Origin: Blastopirellula sp. J2-11
GTDB lineage: Bacteria; Planctomycetota; Planctomycetia; Pirellulales; Pirellulaceae
Assembly (NCBI RefSeq): GCF_024584705.1
Contig: NZ_CP097384.1
Span: 2,666,001 to 2,730,000, forward strand
Length of the DNA: 64,000 nucleotides
Direction of reading: 5' to 3'
Positions 9,594-19,166 of the stretch are shown piece by piece; within the stretch, counting starts at the first letter, position 1; the number at the start of each line of letters is the position of its first letter. A program made the translations under genes and the position numbers. The notes beneath the pieces were generated by a model, which saw nothing but the letters and a program-made list of their open reading frames with translations, searched no databases and was not told the DNA's origin.

Positions 9594-9678
9594 CAGGCCA
9601 CCTTGGGGGATGGGGTGACGTTTTTGAAAGCGGCGGTCGAAGAGGCGTCCGTTTGAAAAGGCGCCCCTTTCAGGCCTG

Positions 9679-11055
9679 TCAACTTGCCCGCCGATACGAA
9701 CGGAGGAAACTGGCCAGAATCTCCCAGACAAGTAGCGCCAAATAAGAAAGTCCGATGGTCGGAAAAATGATTCCAACGGTGATCAAGCAGGCAACGAGAG
9801 TTCGCGACATCGCCGCCGTTTCTCGAGTTTCCGCTCGGAGTTTTGACCTTTGCGGACGGGATGCCGACAGCTTGCGGTTTTTTCGCTTCCACCACCAAAT
9901 GAGATAACCGGAGACCGTAAGGAGAGGAACCATCAAGCATGCGAAAATGGCTATCAGCTTGGTTGGCAAGCCAAAGATAGAGCCATAGTGAATGGTCATG
10001 CTCAAACTGCGAAACTGCAACATCGGATGCAAATCCGACCAGGTGGTTTGAGCGAGCAGTTCGCCGGTGTATTGATCGAAATGCCATTGACGAAAATGAT
10101 GGCGATCCGCCCACTCCGGCCGGGCTTCACGGTAGTTGGAAACAACAAAGCATGCCGTTGGCGTACGCGGCCACTGAATCACGAACGCCTGATCTTCGCC
10201 TGCGTCGTTTCGAACAATTTCCAGAAGCGGATCAATTTCGCCAGTTTGTCGATCCGAGGCTGGTGTAGATTTTGGAGCCGGAGCGCCAAGCGGTTCACCG
10301 GTGGCGGCCAGCAATGCTTGATAGAGTTTGCCGGAGTAAGTCGAGAAGACCATACCAGTCAGGCACATCAAGAGGACGAACACCGCTGACCAGGCGCCGA
10401 TCGTATTATGCAATCGCCAATTAATTTTGTAGGCGGAGCCCCGTAAGGGGATGGTCAACCCATGTCGCAAGCCTTTGCGTGTTTTGGGCCACCACATAAA
10501 AACGCCGGTCAGAGTCAAGACGATTCCCCATCCGGTCATGAATTCAACGATCGAGCTGCCAATCTCTCCTGTCAGCAACCGACGATGAAGTTGCTCTACA
10601 ATTCGAATAAACGCCGTTTCGCGCATGCGGTCGCCGACGATCTCACCCGAATAGGGATTGACCCAAATCTCGTGGACGCCTTTTTCGGTCTTACTTATCA
10701 GCCAAAATTCATAGGGGTGATTGTGTTGGCGACTTTGCCAATACAAAACGATCGGCTCATCTGGAAAACGGTTTTGAACCAAATCGACCATCGCCTGATC
10801 GGAGGCATGCGGAGAATTCGTTGAGGGAGCGGGGATGGTCTTTACATCTGGTCGGAGCCAGTCGTCGATTTCTGGAGAGAACACCAGAATAGAACCGGTT
10901 AACGCGATCAAAACGAACAGCGGTCCGCCGATCAATCCGGCGTATTTGTGCCACTTCCAGAATAGTTTTCGATATTCAAATCGTAGGCGTTTGGGGGAGG
11001 GCGCAATCACTTTACGTTGGGCGTTGTCGGCAATCAATTTCTGTTCTACGTTCAT
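9679..11055 (-). CDS. PepSY-associated TM helix family membrane protein
   Basis: 458 aa. LFWKWHKYAGLIGGPLFVLI (about 31-50) is the typical first helix of the PepSY_TM family, with its conserved W-H pair. Further helices occur around 170-190, 215-240, 360-385 and 420-450. Periplasmic PepSY-like segments lie between them (WVNPYSGEIVGDRM; QYTGELLAQTTW). Such proteins sit in the inner membrane next to siderophore or haem uptake systems and some act as iron reductases. It is last of three minus-strand genes, 11 bp after the lipoprotein stop. The link to iron is family knowledge, not shown here. Confidence 0.82.
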   Translation of the reverse strand: MNVEQKLIADNAQRKVIAPSPKRLRFEYRKLFWKWHKYAGLIGGPLFVLIALTGSILVFSPEIDDWLRPDVKTIPAPSTNSPHASDQAMVDLVQNRFPDEPIVLYWQSRQHNHPYEFWLISKTEKGVHEIWVNPYSGEIVGDRMRETAFIRIVEQLHRRLLTGEIGSSIVEFMTGWGIVLTLTGVFMWWPKTRKGLRHGLTIPLRGSAYKINWRLHNTIGAWSAVFVLLMCLTGMVFSTYSGKLYQALLAATGEPLGAPAPKSTPASDRQTGEIDPLLEIVRNDAGEDQAFVIQWPRTPTACFVVSNYREARPEWADRHHFRQWHFDQYTGELLAQTTWSDLHPMLQFRSLSMTIHYGSIFGLPTKLIAIFACLMVPLLTVSGYLIWWWKRKNRKLSASRPQRSKLRAETRETAAMSRTLVACLITVGIIFPTIGLSYLALLVWEILASFLRSYRRAS

Positions 11056-11066
11056 CGGCGGCAGAG

Positions 11067-11546
11067 CTACTGGGGAAGATTTTTTGCTTGGAAAGCCTTA
11101 TGCGCCGCTTCGACGGCTGACGCCGATGCGTTGAGTTTGAACGGCTCGATATCGGCGTTTGAATCGCCAACGGTGACCTCATACTCTGAGCCTTGCGTTT
11201 TTAGATACTTTCCCATTAGAAAATCTCGCGTGCTGTTTCCGCCTTCCGGCCAGAAAAAAGAGACGATATAGGTTCCCGTTACGGCTCCGTCTTTCTCTCC
11301 GTTGGTGGAGAGCTGAAAATGCCCTTGTTCGTCCGTGACCGCGACAGGTCGAGAAGCGTTTTTCGTGACGGTGGGATCGGTGTGCTTGAACTGCACGACG
11401 ATTCCCTTTTCCGGATTTCCATTGACCAAAACCTGGCCAGTTACTTGTTGCTTTACCAAACCGTCATCCATTTTGTCGCCGCATCCGGCAATGAACAGGA
11501 AAACGGCAATGGATAGGATAGACGAAATGGTTCCAGAGGTGGACAT
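11067..11546 (-). CDS. Small lipoprotein with transthyretin/carboxypeptidase-regulatory-like domain
   Basis: 159 aa. The N-terminus (about 1-22) is hydrophobic and ends in the lipobox FIAGC, so the mature protein should be lipid-anchored at Cys22. The rest (VTGQVLVNGNPEKGIVVQF...VTDEQGHFQLST...GTYIVSFFW) has the beta-sandwich signature of a carboxypeptidase-regulatory or transthyretin-like fold. It lies between a DUF1559 gene (44 bp upstream) and the PepSY gene (11 bp downstream). The same DUF1559-lipoprotein order recurs at 60906-62563. The function is unknown. Confidence 0.78.
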   Translation of the reverse strand: MSTSGTISSILSIAVFLFIAGCGDKMDDGLVKQQVTGQVLVNGNPEKGIVVQFKHTDPTVTKNASRPVAVTDEQGHFQLSTNGEKDGAVTGTYIVSFFWPEGGNSTRDFLMGKYLKTQGSEYEVTVGDSNADIEPFKLNASASAVEAAHKAFQAKNLPQ

Positions 11547-11589
11547 TGCGAATGGTTACTCCCAAGTAGAGATACGTGAGCAGCGGCGA

Positions 11590-12525
11590 CTAATCGCTTT
11601 CAATAACTTGTCCATCGCTTTTCATGACCAGTCGTTGCATCGTCACAATGTCAAGACTTGCGGCCAAAAGTCGCGCAGATCCATCACCAAACAAAACCTG
11701 GGCTCCACCGGGGTGAAAGCTATAGGGGTTGCTGCCGCCGCTGTTGCAATTGATCACGCAATTTCCTCCGAATTGCGTCAAGCCATCCAGGCTAAAGCCT
11801 CTCAATGACAGCCGACTGAACCCCGACCACACTCTCCAGTGAAGAGAAGTTAGGTTTTCGCCGATGACTTTATGGCTGGCGTCATACGTCGTTGCGCCGC
11901 CTGCGATTTCAGCGACATGAATGGTGTTGCTCAAACCATCCGTTACTTCGGCGATCTTGGTCGAATAGTCGTTGTAGGGCATCAATCCTAATTCGTAGAC
12001 GCCGTCGACGTTTGCATTAGAAGAGCAGCCGTATTCCGTGACGCCGAGCTTGATTTTTTCACCATCGACCGTATCGGCGTAGTGGAATGAAGCGTGGTCA
12101 ATTTCCATCTCGACTACCGCAGGCGCAGGCGATGAAGGGCACTTGAATAGCGACAGAGATTCACCAATGACTGGACGATTGTCCGCATGAAGATGCGACA
12201 GCTTGTCGTTGTAACTGTCGGATATATTGCTCTGTTCAAGGAACGGCAGCAAGCCTCGGCCCCAGCAAGCCGAAATCGCATACTCTGGTCCCAGTTGGGA
12301 CCAGCTTTGACTGATCGGAAAGCTGCCGTACGTATTGCAATAGTTGTGCATCGCCAACCCCATTTGCTTCAGGTTATTCATGCAATGCATCCGTCGAGCT
12401 GATTCGCGAGCTTGCTGAACGGCTGGGAGAAGTAGGCCGATCAAGATGCCGATGATTGCGATGACGACTAACAATTCGACGAGCGTAAACCCAACGCGAC
12501 GCGTCGAGCGAGCAGAGGCTTGCAT
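11590..12525 (-). CDS. DUF1559 pseudopilin-like protein
   Basis: 311 aa, ATG 12525 with GAGGG 6 nt upstream. [20 protein letters not shown] (about 12-31) is a type III (prepilin) signal, cut after Gly by a prepilin peptidase. The helix continues into [21 protein letters not shown]. Near the C-terminus [13 protein letters not shown] gives the H-X9-DG motif of the planctomycete DUF1559 family. Such proteins are numerous in planctomycetes and their role (surface filament or pseudopilus) is poorly known. It is first in an operon with the lipoprotein and PepSY genes. The PilB/PilC operon at 23945-26896 could export it. Confidence 0.92.
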   Translation of the reverse strand: MQASARSTRRVGFTLVELLVVIAIIGILIGLLLPAVQQARESARRMHCMNNLKQMGLAMHNYCNTYGSFPISQSWSQLGPEYAISACWGRGLLPFLEQSNISDSYNDKLSHLHADNRPVIGESLSLFKCPSSPAPAVVEMEIDHASFHYADTVDGEKIKLGVTEYGCSSNANVDGVYELGLMPYNDYSTKIAEVTDGLSNTIHVAEIAGGATTYDASHKVIGENLTSLHWRVWSGFSRLSLRGFSLDGLTQFGGNCVINCNSGGSNPYSFHPGGAQVLFGDGSARLLAASLDIVTMQRLVMKSDGQVIESD

Positions 12526-13007
12526 GGTATTCCCTCAAAAATTTCAAGAAAGCTTGCGCGAAGCAAAGAGGACGATAGAAGCTGGCGCTGCAAGAGAGGC
12601 TGGCGTCGTCAAGATGTCAGAGAACCCAACTTCACGCAGTGCGGTGAGACTGATTCTCTTGATCAATAGGTTAGCTGGCGAGCTGGAGTCACGCAACTAC
12701 GCATCCCTCATTCTTTGTTACAGCAAGCCAATTTGCGATTGGGAGGATGATAAGCCGAATTTGGGTCGACCCGCCTGAAACGGCATCGCCGGTTTGCTAA
12801 GACCAGTCAGCGCCCTTTGAAAATTGCGACTCAGCCCCGCGCCAAAAATTGTCTCTCGACAAAGCGCACGCTGTTCGGGTCGAATCCAGGGTGAGAATCC
12901 ATCAGCAAAACATAGTCGCACGTCGGCCGAATCGGTTGAAGTGGGTAGAAATGCGATGCGCAATTGCGTTTTCACGCGGGAGGGAGTTCAGGTTATAAGC
13001 AGGCTCT

Positions 13008-13025
13008 GGTGCGTCCAGACGCACC
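13008..13025. repeat. Palindromic GGTGCGTC/GACGCACC element
   Basis: Two 8-bp arms around a 2-bp spacer, followed by CCTAC. Short GTGCGTC..GACGCAC-type palindromes recur between genes in many bacterial genomes, which suggests a dispersed intergenic repeat; only this copy was noticed here. Confidence 0.4.
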
Positions 13026-13200
13026 CTACAAAAACTTCCCAAATTAACGCTCAGGTAGGATGGGCAGCTTTCCAAAAAACGAGCAGCGGTCCGGTCCAAC
13101 TAGTTAAGCCGTAGGGAAGGCCGTGCCTGCCGCAGCGAAGATGTCCCCAAACTAACGCACAGGCAAGCGAGGAGATGTGATGGCAAAAATTTCGGCGGCC

Positions 13201-13425
13201 AGTCCAACCCAGTCCAGTCCAACCCAGTCCTGTCCAACCCAGTCCTGTCCAACCCAGTCCTGTCCAACCCAGTCCTGTCCAACCCAGTCCTGTCCAACCT
13301 TGTCCTGTCCAACCTTGTCCTGTCCAACCTTGTCCTGTCCAACCTTGTCCTGTCCAACCTTGTCCTGTCCAACCTTGTCCTGTCCAACCTTGTCCTGTCC
13401 AACCTTGTCCTGTCCAACCTTGTCC
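13201..13425. repeat. Minisatellite: 15 tandem copies of a 15-bp unit
   Basis: Units 1-6 (13201-13290) read AGTCC or TGTCC followed by AACCCAGTCC. Units 7-15 (13291-13425) read TGTCCAACCTTGTCC. Copies within each block are identical apart from the first base of units 1-2, so the array has been homogenised in two blocks. The unit has no stop codon in any of the six frames, which creates spurious frames on both strands. The minus strand is G-rich (GGACTGGGTTGGACAGG) and might form two-tetrad quadruplexes. Confidence 0.95.
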
Positions 13426-13470
13426 TGTCCGGGGAGTCCAGGTTCTGCGCAACGCTGCGGCGGGATCAAA

Positions 13471-13500
13471 GAAGAAGAGCCAGTCGGTGAGGACTGGCCC
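13471..13500 (-). terminator. Terminator of the RND efflux operon
   Basis: GCCAGTC (13479-13485) pairs with GACTGGC (13492-13498) around a 6-nt loop. On the minus strand it is followed by a pyrimidine-rich run (TCTTCTTCTTTG). It is about 33 bp after the permease stop. Confidence 0.65.
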
Positions 13501-13530
13501 TAGCGTGAGTTGGGAATGACTTGGAGTAAC

Positions 13531-16500
13531 TTAGCTGCCGTGCTGGGTTTTTTCGGATTCAGTTTGACTCGTGCCGTTGGTTCCATTTTTCCCGTGCGAA
13601 CCGTTGGCGCCATTGGTTCCTTGATCCGTAAGGACAAAGTCATGCACCGTCTCTTGCAGCGATTCGTGCGACGTGTCCGGCAATGCGCGGGTGACGCGCG
13701 GCGTTTCGAGCTTACCCTTTTTGCCCCAGATCATCCGGACCAACGCTTCGTAAGTTTCGACCGTCAGACTAAACAGGCTGGGGACCAGCACGAGGGTAAA
13801 GATGGTCGAAAGGATCAAACCGCCCAGGACCACGCTGCCGAGTCCGCGATAAAGTTCGCTGCCGGAGCCGGGGAACATCACCAGCGGCATCAGACCCAGC
13901 ACCGTGGTCGTGGTGGTCATAAAGATCGGGCGAATACGAGAGCCGACGCTTTCCAGCACCGCTTCGTCCAGCTTCATGCCATCTTCGCGCATGTGGTTGA
14001 GCGCCTGATGCACGATCAAAATCGGGTTGTTCACCACGGTGCCGATCAAAATAACGAAGCCGAGCATCGTGAGCACGTCGAGCGACTGCAGCACAAAGAC
14101 GTTCAATAGGCTCAGCCCCAGGATCCCGCCTGCGGCGCCTAGAGGCACGCTGAAGATGATTACGAACGGGTAGAGCCATGACTCAAACAAGGCCGCCATC
14201 AGCAGGTAGGTGATAAGCAGCGCCAACATCAGATTGAAACGAAGCGAGGTCCAGGTCTTGCCTAACTTGTCGGCGGTGCCGGCCAGGTTAATGCGATATT
14301 CTTGGCCCAATTCGCCGCTGGCTTCCAGCGGTTTGATGATATCGGACGTGATCAAATCCATCGCCTCTTCCAGCGGAACGGATGGCGGCGGAGTTACTTC
14401 GATGATGATCGACCGGAGACGTTCGCGATGATTGACCTGTTCGGGACCGCTGTTGATTTCGATGTTGGCGATCGCCCCCAGCGGCACGATCGAGCCGAGC
14501 GGAGTCGCGACCGGCAACGCTTCGATCTTTTGCGTCGCGTCGGCGAATCGCGTTTCACCTTTGATCGTGACGTCGATTTTCTTCCCTTCCAGGAAGTAAT
14601 CGCCGGCATAGGCGCCGTCGACCAGCGCGTTTACCGCGTAGCCCATGTCAGTGCTGGAAAGACCGATGTCGGCCGCTTGCACCCAGCGCGGCGTCACATG
14701 GACTTCGGGGCTGGAAAGGTCGAGACTGGGGACCGGGCGAATCTGCGAATTAGGAATCAGCTGGGCCGATTGCCGCAAGATGCCTCCGCCCAGCGTCACC
14801 AGTTTCGGCAGTTCGGGACCGGTGATTTCGATTTCAATTTTGCGCCCGCCGGTCAGCCCGCGTTCAAACAAGCTGGACTGCGACGCGACCGCGAATGTGC
14901 CCGGCAGCTTGCCGCTTACTTTTTGAATCAGGGGGATCAAGTCGGCGACCCGTTGCTCGTCATACGATCGCAAGCCCATGAAGACCTGGCGACCACGAGC
15001 GACGAAAAAGAAGTCGCGGATCGCGGGGAATTCTCCTTGATTGAAGTCGGGATCGGTCGGGTTGACGTCCCAGTATGGTTTCAGGTCGGCCTCGACCACT
15101 TCGCCCAGTTCCATCAGCTGATCGAGATTGTAGCCGGGCGGCGGCAACAACACGCCGAAGACCAGGTTGCGATTGCCGTTGGGCAAGTATTCGACCTTGG
15201 GCCAAAACGCCCAGCAAAGGAAAATAGCGCCAGCGGTAATGGCCGAAATCAAAACCAGACGGCGAAGGACGCCATGCTGGAACCAGCGATTGAGGCCGAC
15301 GATGCCGTTGACCATTCGTTGGCCGGTATGCGAGATCGTACGTTCGACGGTCCCCATGCGATGACCGTCGGCGGCGATGTCCGAAGGCGCGTTTCGCTTC
15401 TCGCCGATTTGCTTGTTGGCGTCTCTGTTTTTGTCATCGTCTTTGCTGAAGAGACGGGACGCGGCGACTGGAATGACGGTGATCGATACGACCAGCGACA
15501 GAGCGACCGCGGCGCTGATCGCAAGCGCGATGTCGGCGAACAACTGTCCCGCTTCTTCCTGGACGAAGACGACCGGCAGAAACACGGCGACGGTCGTTGC
15601 GGTCGACGCGAACACGGCGCCCCACACTTCCGACGTTCCTCGCGCGGCCGCCGCCAGCGGCGAATAGCCCTTCGAGTAATAGGTGTAAATATTCTCGAGC
15701 ACGACGACCGCATTGTCGACGAGCATCCCGACGGCGAACGCCATGCCGGCGAGACTAATCACGTTCAACGATCGCCCCAAGGCGCCCAGGATCAAAAAGG
15801 TGCCGACGATACTGATCGGAATCGCCAGTGCGACGACCAACGCTCCACGAGCGAACCAGAAACCGGAACCGATCAAAATCGCCATGCAGAGGACAAACCA
15901 CCAGGGGCTGAGATATGCCGACGCGATCGCCGACGCCATGGCGAACGGAATCAAAATCAGCGTCCGTGCGCCCAGGTGCAAAAAGAGCATCAGCACGCAC
16001 ATCGTCAGGGCGCCGCCGACAAAGATATTCTCTTGCACCAGCCGGATCGACGACTTGATGTAGTCGGTCTCGTCATAGACTTGGGTCAATTCAAGGTTGT
16101 TGTCTTTCAGCACGCCGTCGTTCAGCATATTCATGGTCGCCTGCAGGCCATCCATGACATCGAGCACGTTGGCGCCGGTTTCGCGCATGCAGTTGATCGC
16201 GATGCTCGATTCGCCAAAGCGGCGAACGACGCTATCGGGCTTCTTGTGTCCCAGTTCGACACGCGCCACATCGCGGACAAAAACGGGGGCTCCGTCACGA
16301 ACGGCGAGTAATTGGTACTCGACCTGTTCCGGCGATTTAAATTGACCGAGGGCACGCACGACGTAGCGGCGTTTTCCTTCCCAGAAGTCGCCAGCCGACG
16401 TGTCTTGGTTTTGACTAACCAGAACGCGGCGAACGTCGGCGATGGTGATTTGGCGAGAAGCGAGCAGTTCGGGATCGACGATCACCTGCAGTTCGTCTTC

Positions 16501-17358
16501 CAGACCGCCGTTGACGTTGGATTGCGAAACGCCGGAGACGCGCTCGAATCGCGCTTCAATTTCATCCTCAGCGAAGCGGCGATAGTTCATCACGTCGAAC
16601 TGCTTGGGAGAGCAAAGCTCGATGAATTCGGGGTAATCTTGGGCCAGCAGTTGCAAGCGATAGAGGAGTTCGGCGTTGTTGTCGACTTCGTCGCGGGCCT
16701 TCGTCAGTTCGGGCGCAAGCGGAGGATGCGCGTAGGCGAAAGCGTCCAGCTGTTGTTCATTAAAAATGGGGGGAGGGAGCAGCTTGACATATTCGGGATA
16801 CGTGAGCGCGAGCTTCCGTAAGCGAACCATCAAAACGGCTGGGTTTTCGGTGGCGCGGGCCTGTTTTAAGGCTTCCGCTTGATCGGGATGTTCGCTGACA
16901 AACTTCGCGTATTGGGCTTCGCTCGGCATCCGCGCGCTGAGCATGAACCAGGCGATCGGTTTGTCGGACGCGTTGCTGGTGGTGATGACCGGCTGATCGG
17001 CGTCTTCTGGGTAGTCAGGAACTTGAGCCAGGCGACTGTTGACCAACAACAGGGCTTCGCTCATGTTGGTGCCGATCAGAAACTCAAGCGTGATCGTCCC
17101 TTTCGAGTCAGCGCTTTCGGAGGTCATCTTGCTGATGCCTTCGACGCTTTTCAGTTGCTCTTCCTGCTCAACGATGATCTCTTGTTCGACCTCTTGGGGG
17201 CTGGCGCCGGTCCATTTGGTTTCGACGGTCAACGTGGGAGTTTCCACTTCCGGCGTCAGCTGCATCGGCATGCGGAGCAGCGCCACCACGCCGAAGAGCG
17301 AGACCAGCAAGACGCCGACCGCGACTTTGACAGGGTTTGTGAGGAGTGCGTCGATCAT
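13531..17358 (-). CDS. RND-family efflux permease with an inserted duplicated module
   Basis: 1275 aa, ATG 17358 with AAGG upstream, 9 bp after the adaptor stop. Helix 1 (about 9-30) leads into MPMQLTPEVETPTLTVETKW and GASPQEVEQEI, standard RND porter sequence. The TM4 proton-relay region reads GMAFAVGMLVDNAVVVLENI with the key Asp. A second half with its own TM block follows (LITYLLMAALFESWLYPFVI; GTVVNNPILIVH). Between AWFMLSA (137-142) and FAEDEIEARFERVSGV (262-277), where relatives have roughly 25 residues, about 110 extra residues hold two similar ~54-residue units. The C-terminus is an Asn/Gly/Thr low-complexity tail. It pumps substrates across the envelope with the adaptor; no outer-membrane channel gene is nearby. 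Confidence 0.93.
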   Translation of the reverse strand: MIDALLTNPVKVAVGVLLVSLFGVVALLRMPMQLTPEVETPTLTVETKWTGASPQEVEQEIIVEQEEQLKSVEGISKMTSESADSKGTITLEFLIGTNMSEALLLVNSRLAQVPDYPEDADQPVITTSNASDKPIAWFMLSARMPSEAQYAKFVSEHPDQAEALKQARATENPAVLMVRLRKLALTYPEYVKLLPPPIFNEQQLDAFAYAHPPLAPELTKARDEVDNNAELLYRLQLLAQDYPEFIELCSPKQFDVMNYRRFAEDEIEARFERVSGVSQSNVNGGLEDELQVIVDPELLASRQITIADVRRVLVSQNQDTSAGDFWEGKRRYVVRALGQFKSPEQVEYQLLAVRDGAPVFVRDVARVELGHKKPDSVVRRFGESSIAINCMRETGANVLDVMDGLQATMNMLNDGVLKDNNLELTQVYDETDYIKSSIRLVQENIFVGGALTMCVLMLFLHLGARTLILIPFAMASAIASAYLSPWWFVLCMAILIGSGFWFARGALVVALAIPISIVGTFLILGALGRSLNVISLAGMAFAVGMLVDNAVVVLENIYTYYSKGYSPLAAAARGTSEVWGAVFASTATTVAVFLPVVFVQEEAGQLFADIALAISAAVALSLVVSITVIPVAASRLFSKDDDKNRDANKQIGEKRNAPSDIAADGHRMGTVERTISHTGQRMVNGIVGLNRWFQHGVLRRLVLISAITAGAIFLCWAFWPKVEYLPNGNRNLVFGVLLPPPGYNLDQLMELGEVVEADLKPYWDVNPTDPDFNQGEFPAIRDFFFVARGRQVFMGLRSYDEQRVADLIPLIQKVSGKLPGTFAVASQSSLFERGLTGGRKIEIEITGPELPKLVTLGGGILRQSAQLIPNSQIRPVPSLDLSSPEVHVTPRWVQAADIGLSSTDMGYAVNALVDGAYAGDYFLEGKKIDVTIKGETRFADATQKIEALPVATPLGSIVPLGAIANIEINSGPEQVNHRERLRSIIIEVTPPPSVPLEEAMDLITSDIIKPLEASGELGQEYRINLAGTADKLGKTWTSLRFNLMLALLITYLLMAALFESWLYPFVIIFSVPLGAAGGILGLSLLNVFVLQSLDVLTMLGFVILIGTVVNNPILIVHQALNHMREDGMKLDEAVLESVGSRIRPIFMTTTTTVLGLMPLVMFPGSGSELYRGLGSVVLGGLILSTIFTLVLVPSLFSLTVETYEALVRMIWGKKGKLETPRVTRALPDTSHESLQETVHDFVLTDQGTNGANGSHGKNGTNGTSQTESEKTQHGS

Positions 17359-17367
17359 GACAGGGCC

Positions 17368-18648
17368 TTAACGCGGAGCGCGACTAGTGGAGGTGGGACT
17401 AGAGAGCGATTCGGTGCGAGCGAGCACATTGATCGCCTGACCGGGACGAAGTCGTTCGTTACCGCGCGTGACGACTTGGCTGCCGGGAGGAATTTGCCCG
17501 ATGATTTCGATCCGATCACCGCTGGTGACGCCGAGTTGGACTGGAACCAATTGCACGATGGTCGTGTTGTTGGGGCCGGGGGCAGTGATATAAACGGCCG
17601 CTTTACCGGCGCCAAGCACCAGCGCGTCTTTCGGGCAAAGCAGCGCTTGCTTGGTTCCGCCGGTTGGCAATTGAACGCGAGCCAACATGCCGGCTTTCAG
17701 CAACGGCACGCCGTTTTGAATTTCGTTGGTCACACGTACTTTGACCGGAAAAGTGCGAGTTCGGACATCCGCTTGCGGGACGATTGCGACGACGGTTCCG
17801 GTGAAGATGCGATCGGGAATCGCGGAGACTTCAATGCGGACTTCGGCGCCGAGAACGACGTACGGCACATGGTGTTCGGCGACATAGGCGGTAATATCGA
17901 CTTCGTCCAATTCTACGACATCGACCATATCGGCGCCCTGCTCTGCCCACGAGCCGACGTCGGTATGTTTGCGGCTGATATAGCCGTTAAAGCGGGAGCG
18001 TATCGTGTACTTCTTCAGTTTGTCTTCGAGCTCGCCGACGACGGCCTCTTGCACTTGAACGCGAGCCTGGGCTTGGGCGATCTTCTCGATCCGCGGTCCC
18101 TTCACCATCAAGCCGTGCGCCGCTTCGGCGGCGTTGAACGCTTCACTGGCGGCTTCGGCGGCCGAGATCGCTTCGTCATATTCTTCCTTGGAGCTGACAC
18201 GGCGGGTTTCGTAGAGATCGGCGGTTCGATTGCGGCGCGCGACCAGATAGTCCTTACGCGCTTTGGCCGACATCATTTCCGCTTTCGACTGGGCGAGCTC
18301 TTCTTCACGGCTGCCGTTTTTCAGTTCTTCCAACTCGGCGGTGCGAAGTTCGAGTTCCGCTTTGGCGGCGGCGATTTGCAACTTGATCGTTTCGGTCAAG
18401 ATTTGAGCGATCGGCTGCCCTGCTTCGACGGCGTCTCCTTCGTCAAAGTAGAACTCCGAGACGCGGCCCGCAACGGCGCTGCCGATAACCGCTTCGCGGC
18501 GCGGCATCACGGTGGCGACAAACGCCTGACTGGAGGAAACTTCCGCTTCTTCCAGCGGCGCGATCACGACCGGCGCGGCGGGCTGCGCTAGAGCTGTCGT
18601 GACGCTCGCTATCGCCAACATGGCGCTGAAGAACAAAGAGCGTGTCAT
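17368..18648 (-). CDS. RND efflux periplasmic adaptor (membrane fusion protein)
   Basis: 426 aa. A signal peptide (about 1-21, ending TTALAQ) precedes the adaptor. GRVSEFYFDEGDAVEAGQPI (about 66-85) is the lipoyl half-motif. A long alpha-hairpin rich in Ala/Glu/Lys follows (about 90-205), then the second lipoyl half (YTIRSRFNGYISRKH) and the beta-barrel and proximal domains (VRIEVSAIPDRIFTGTV; GDRIEIIGQIPPGSQVVTRG). It bridges the inner-membrane pump and an outer-membrane channel. Its start overlaps the marR stop by 4 bp and the permease follows by 9 bp, so the three genes form one operon. Confidence 0.92.
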   Translation of the reverse strand: MTRSLFFSAMLAIASVTTALAQPAAPVVIAPLEEAEVSSSQAFVATVMPRREAVIGSAVAGRVSEFYFDEGDAVEAGQPIAQILTETIKLQIAAAKAELELRTAELEELKNGSREEELAQSKAEMMSAKARKDYLVARRNRTADLYETRRVSSKEEYDEAISAAEAASEAFNAAEAAHGLMVKGPRIEKIAQAQARVQVQEAVVGELEDKLKKYTIRSRFNGYISRKHTDVGSWAEQGADMVDVVELDEVDITAYVAEHHVPYVVLGAEVRIEVSAIPDRIFTGTVVAIVPQADVRTRTFPVKVRVTNEIQNGVPLLKAGMLARVQLPTGGTKQALLCPKDALVLGAGKAAVYITAPGPNNTTIVQLVPVQLGVTSGDRIEIIGQIPPGSQVVTRGNERLRPGQAINVLARTESLSSPTSTSRAPR

Positions 18649-19148
18649 TGCGGCGATTCCTGTTGCTGAGTGGTGAGAGCGGCGTCCATCAAGAGCGTGG
18701 GGCTGGACGCGGGTGGGGATAGGTTGTTCAGAACTCGCTTCAAGAGCGATTGCAGCTGGTCGATCTCTGCTCGCGTCATGCCGGCGGTCGCTTCCTGACG
18801 CGACTCAATCAGACAGTCGACCACTTGTCGCCATACCGGCGCGGCGCCGGGAGAAACCGTGATCAGTTTGCGGCGGCGATCATTGGCGGCCGTTTTCCGC
18901 ACGATCCAGCCCATCGCCTCCATGCGGCACAAGATGCCCGCCAGGGTCGGCGGTTCGATCATCAGCCGCTTCGCGAGATCGGCCTGGGTTAGTTCGCGAT
19001 CATGAACCAGCCAGGCCAAAACCTGAAACTGGCGGAACGTAATGCCAAACGGCGCCAAACGCTCGTCAAGCGTTTGCTGCATCGTATGCGCCGTGAGCCC
19101 GATCCAATAACCGATGCTCGCGTGAAAGTCGTAGTGTAGAGGGTCCAT
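18645..19148 (-). CDS. MarR-family transcriptional regulator of the RND operon
   Basis: 167 aa. The winged helix-turn-helix is clear: ELTQADLAKRLMIEPPTLAG (about 54-73) followed by GWIVRKTAANDRRRKLITVS, with the Asp-Arg-Arg wing motif. Flanking helices supply the dimer interface. Its stop overlaps the adaptor start (ATGA). MarR proteins usually repress their own operon and release DNA on binding a small phenolic or toxic ligand. The palindrome at 19167-19181, just before its start, is the likely operator. Confidence 0.9.
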   Translation of the reverse strand: MDPLHYDFHASIGYWIGLTAHTMQQTLDERLAPFGITFRQFQVLAWLVHDRELTQADLAKRLMIEPPTLAGILCRMEAMGWIVRKTAANDRRRKLITVSPGAAPVWRQVVDCLIESRQEATAGMTRAEIDQLQSLLKRVLNNLSPPASSPTLLMDAALTTQQQESPQ

Positions 19149-19166
19149 ATTTCTCGCGAAGGATTA

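Larger units (their letters stand above)
12526..13530. other. 1-kb gene-free region containing a minisatellite
   Basis: No convincing gene. Contents, in order: the upstream region of the DUF1559 gene, unannotated spacer, a short palindrome (13008-13025), the 15-bp tandem array (13201-13425) and the terminator of the RND operon (13479-13498). Open frames over the array are a by-product of its 15-bp period. Confidence 0.7.

Noticed and set aside
13008-13425. CRISPR array
   Set aside because: The repeats are contiguous 15-bp units without spacers and no cas gene is present.
13051-13503. Open frames of 100-130 codons over the 15-bp array on both strands
   Set aside because: The 15-bp unit lacks stops in all six frames, so openness is automatic; the translated repeats have no credible start or flanking sequence.
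14302-16311. Long plus-strand frame opposite the RND permease
   Set aside because: A shadow of the permease: Arg/Asp/His-rich composition, no motif, and the opposite strand has an unmistakable RND protein.
16879-18591. Long plus-strand frame opposite the RND permease N-terminus and adaptor
   Set aside because: A shadow; it spans two genes on the other strand and has low-complexity Arg/Asp/Phe content.
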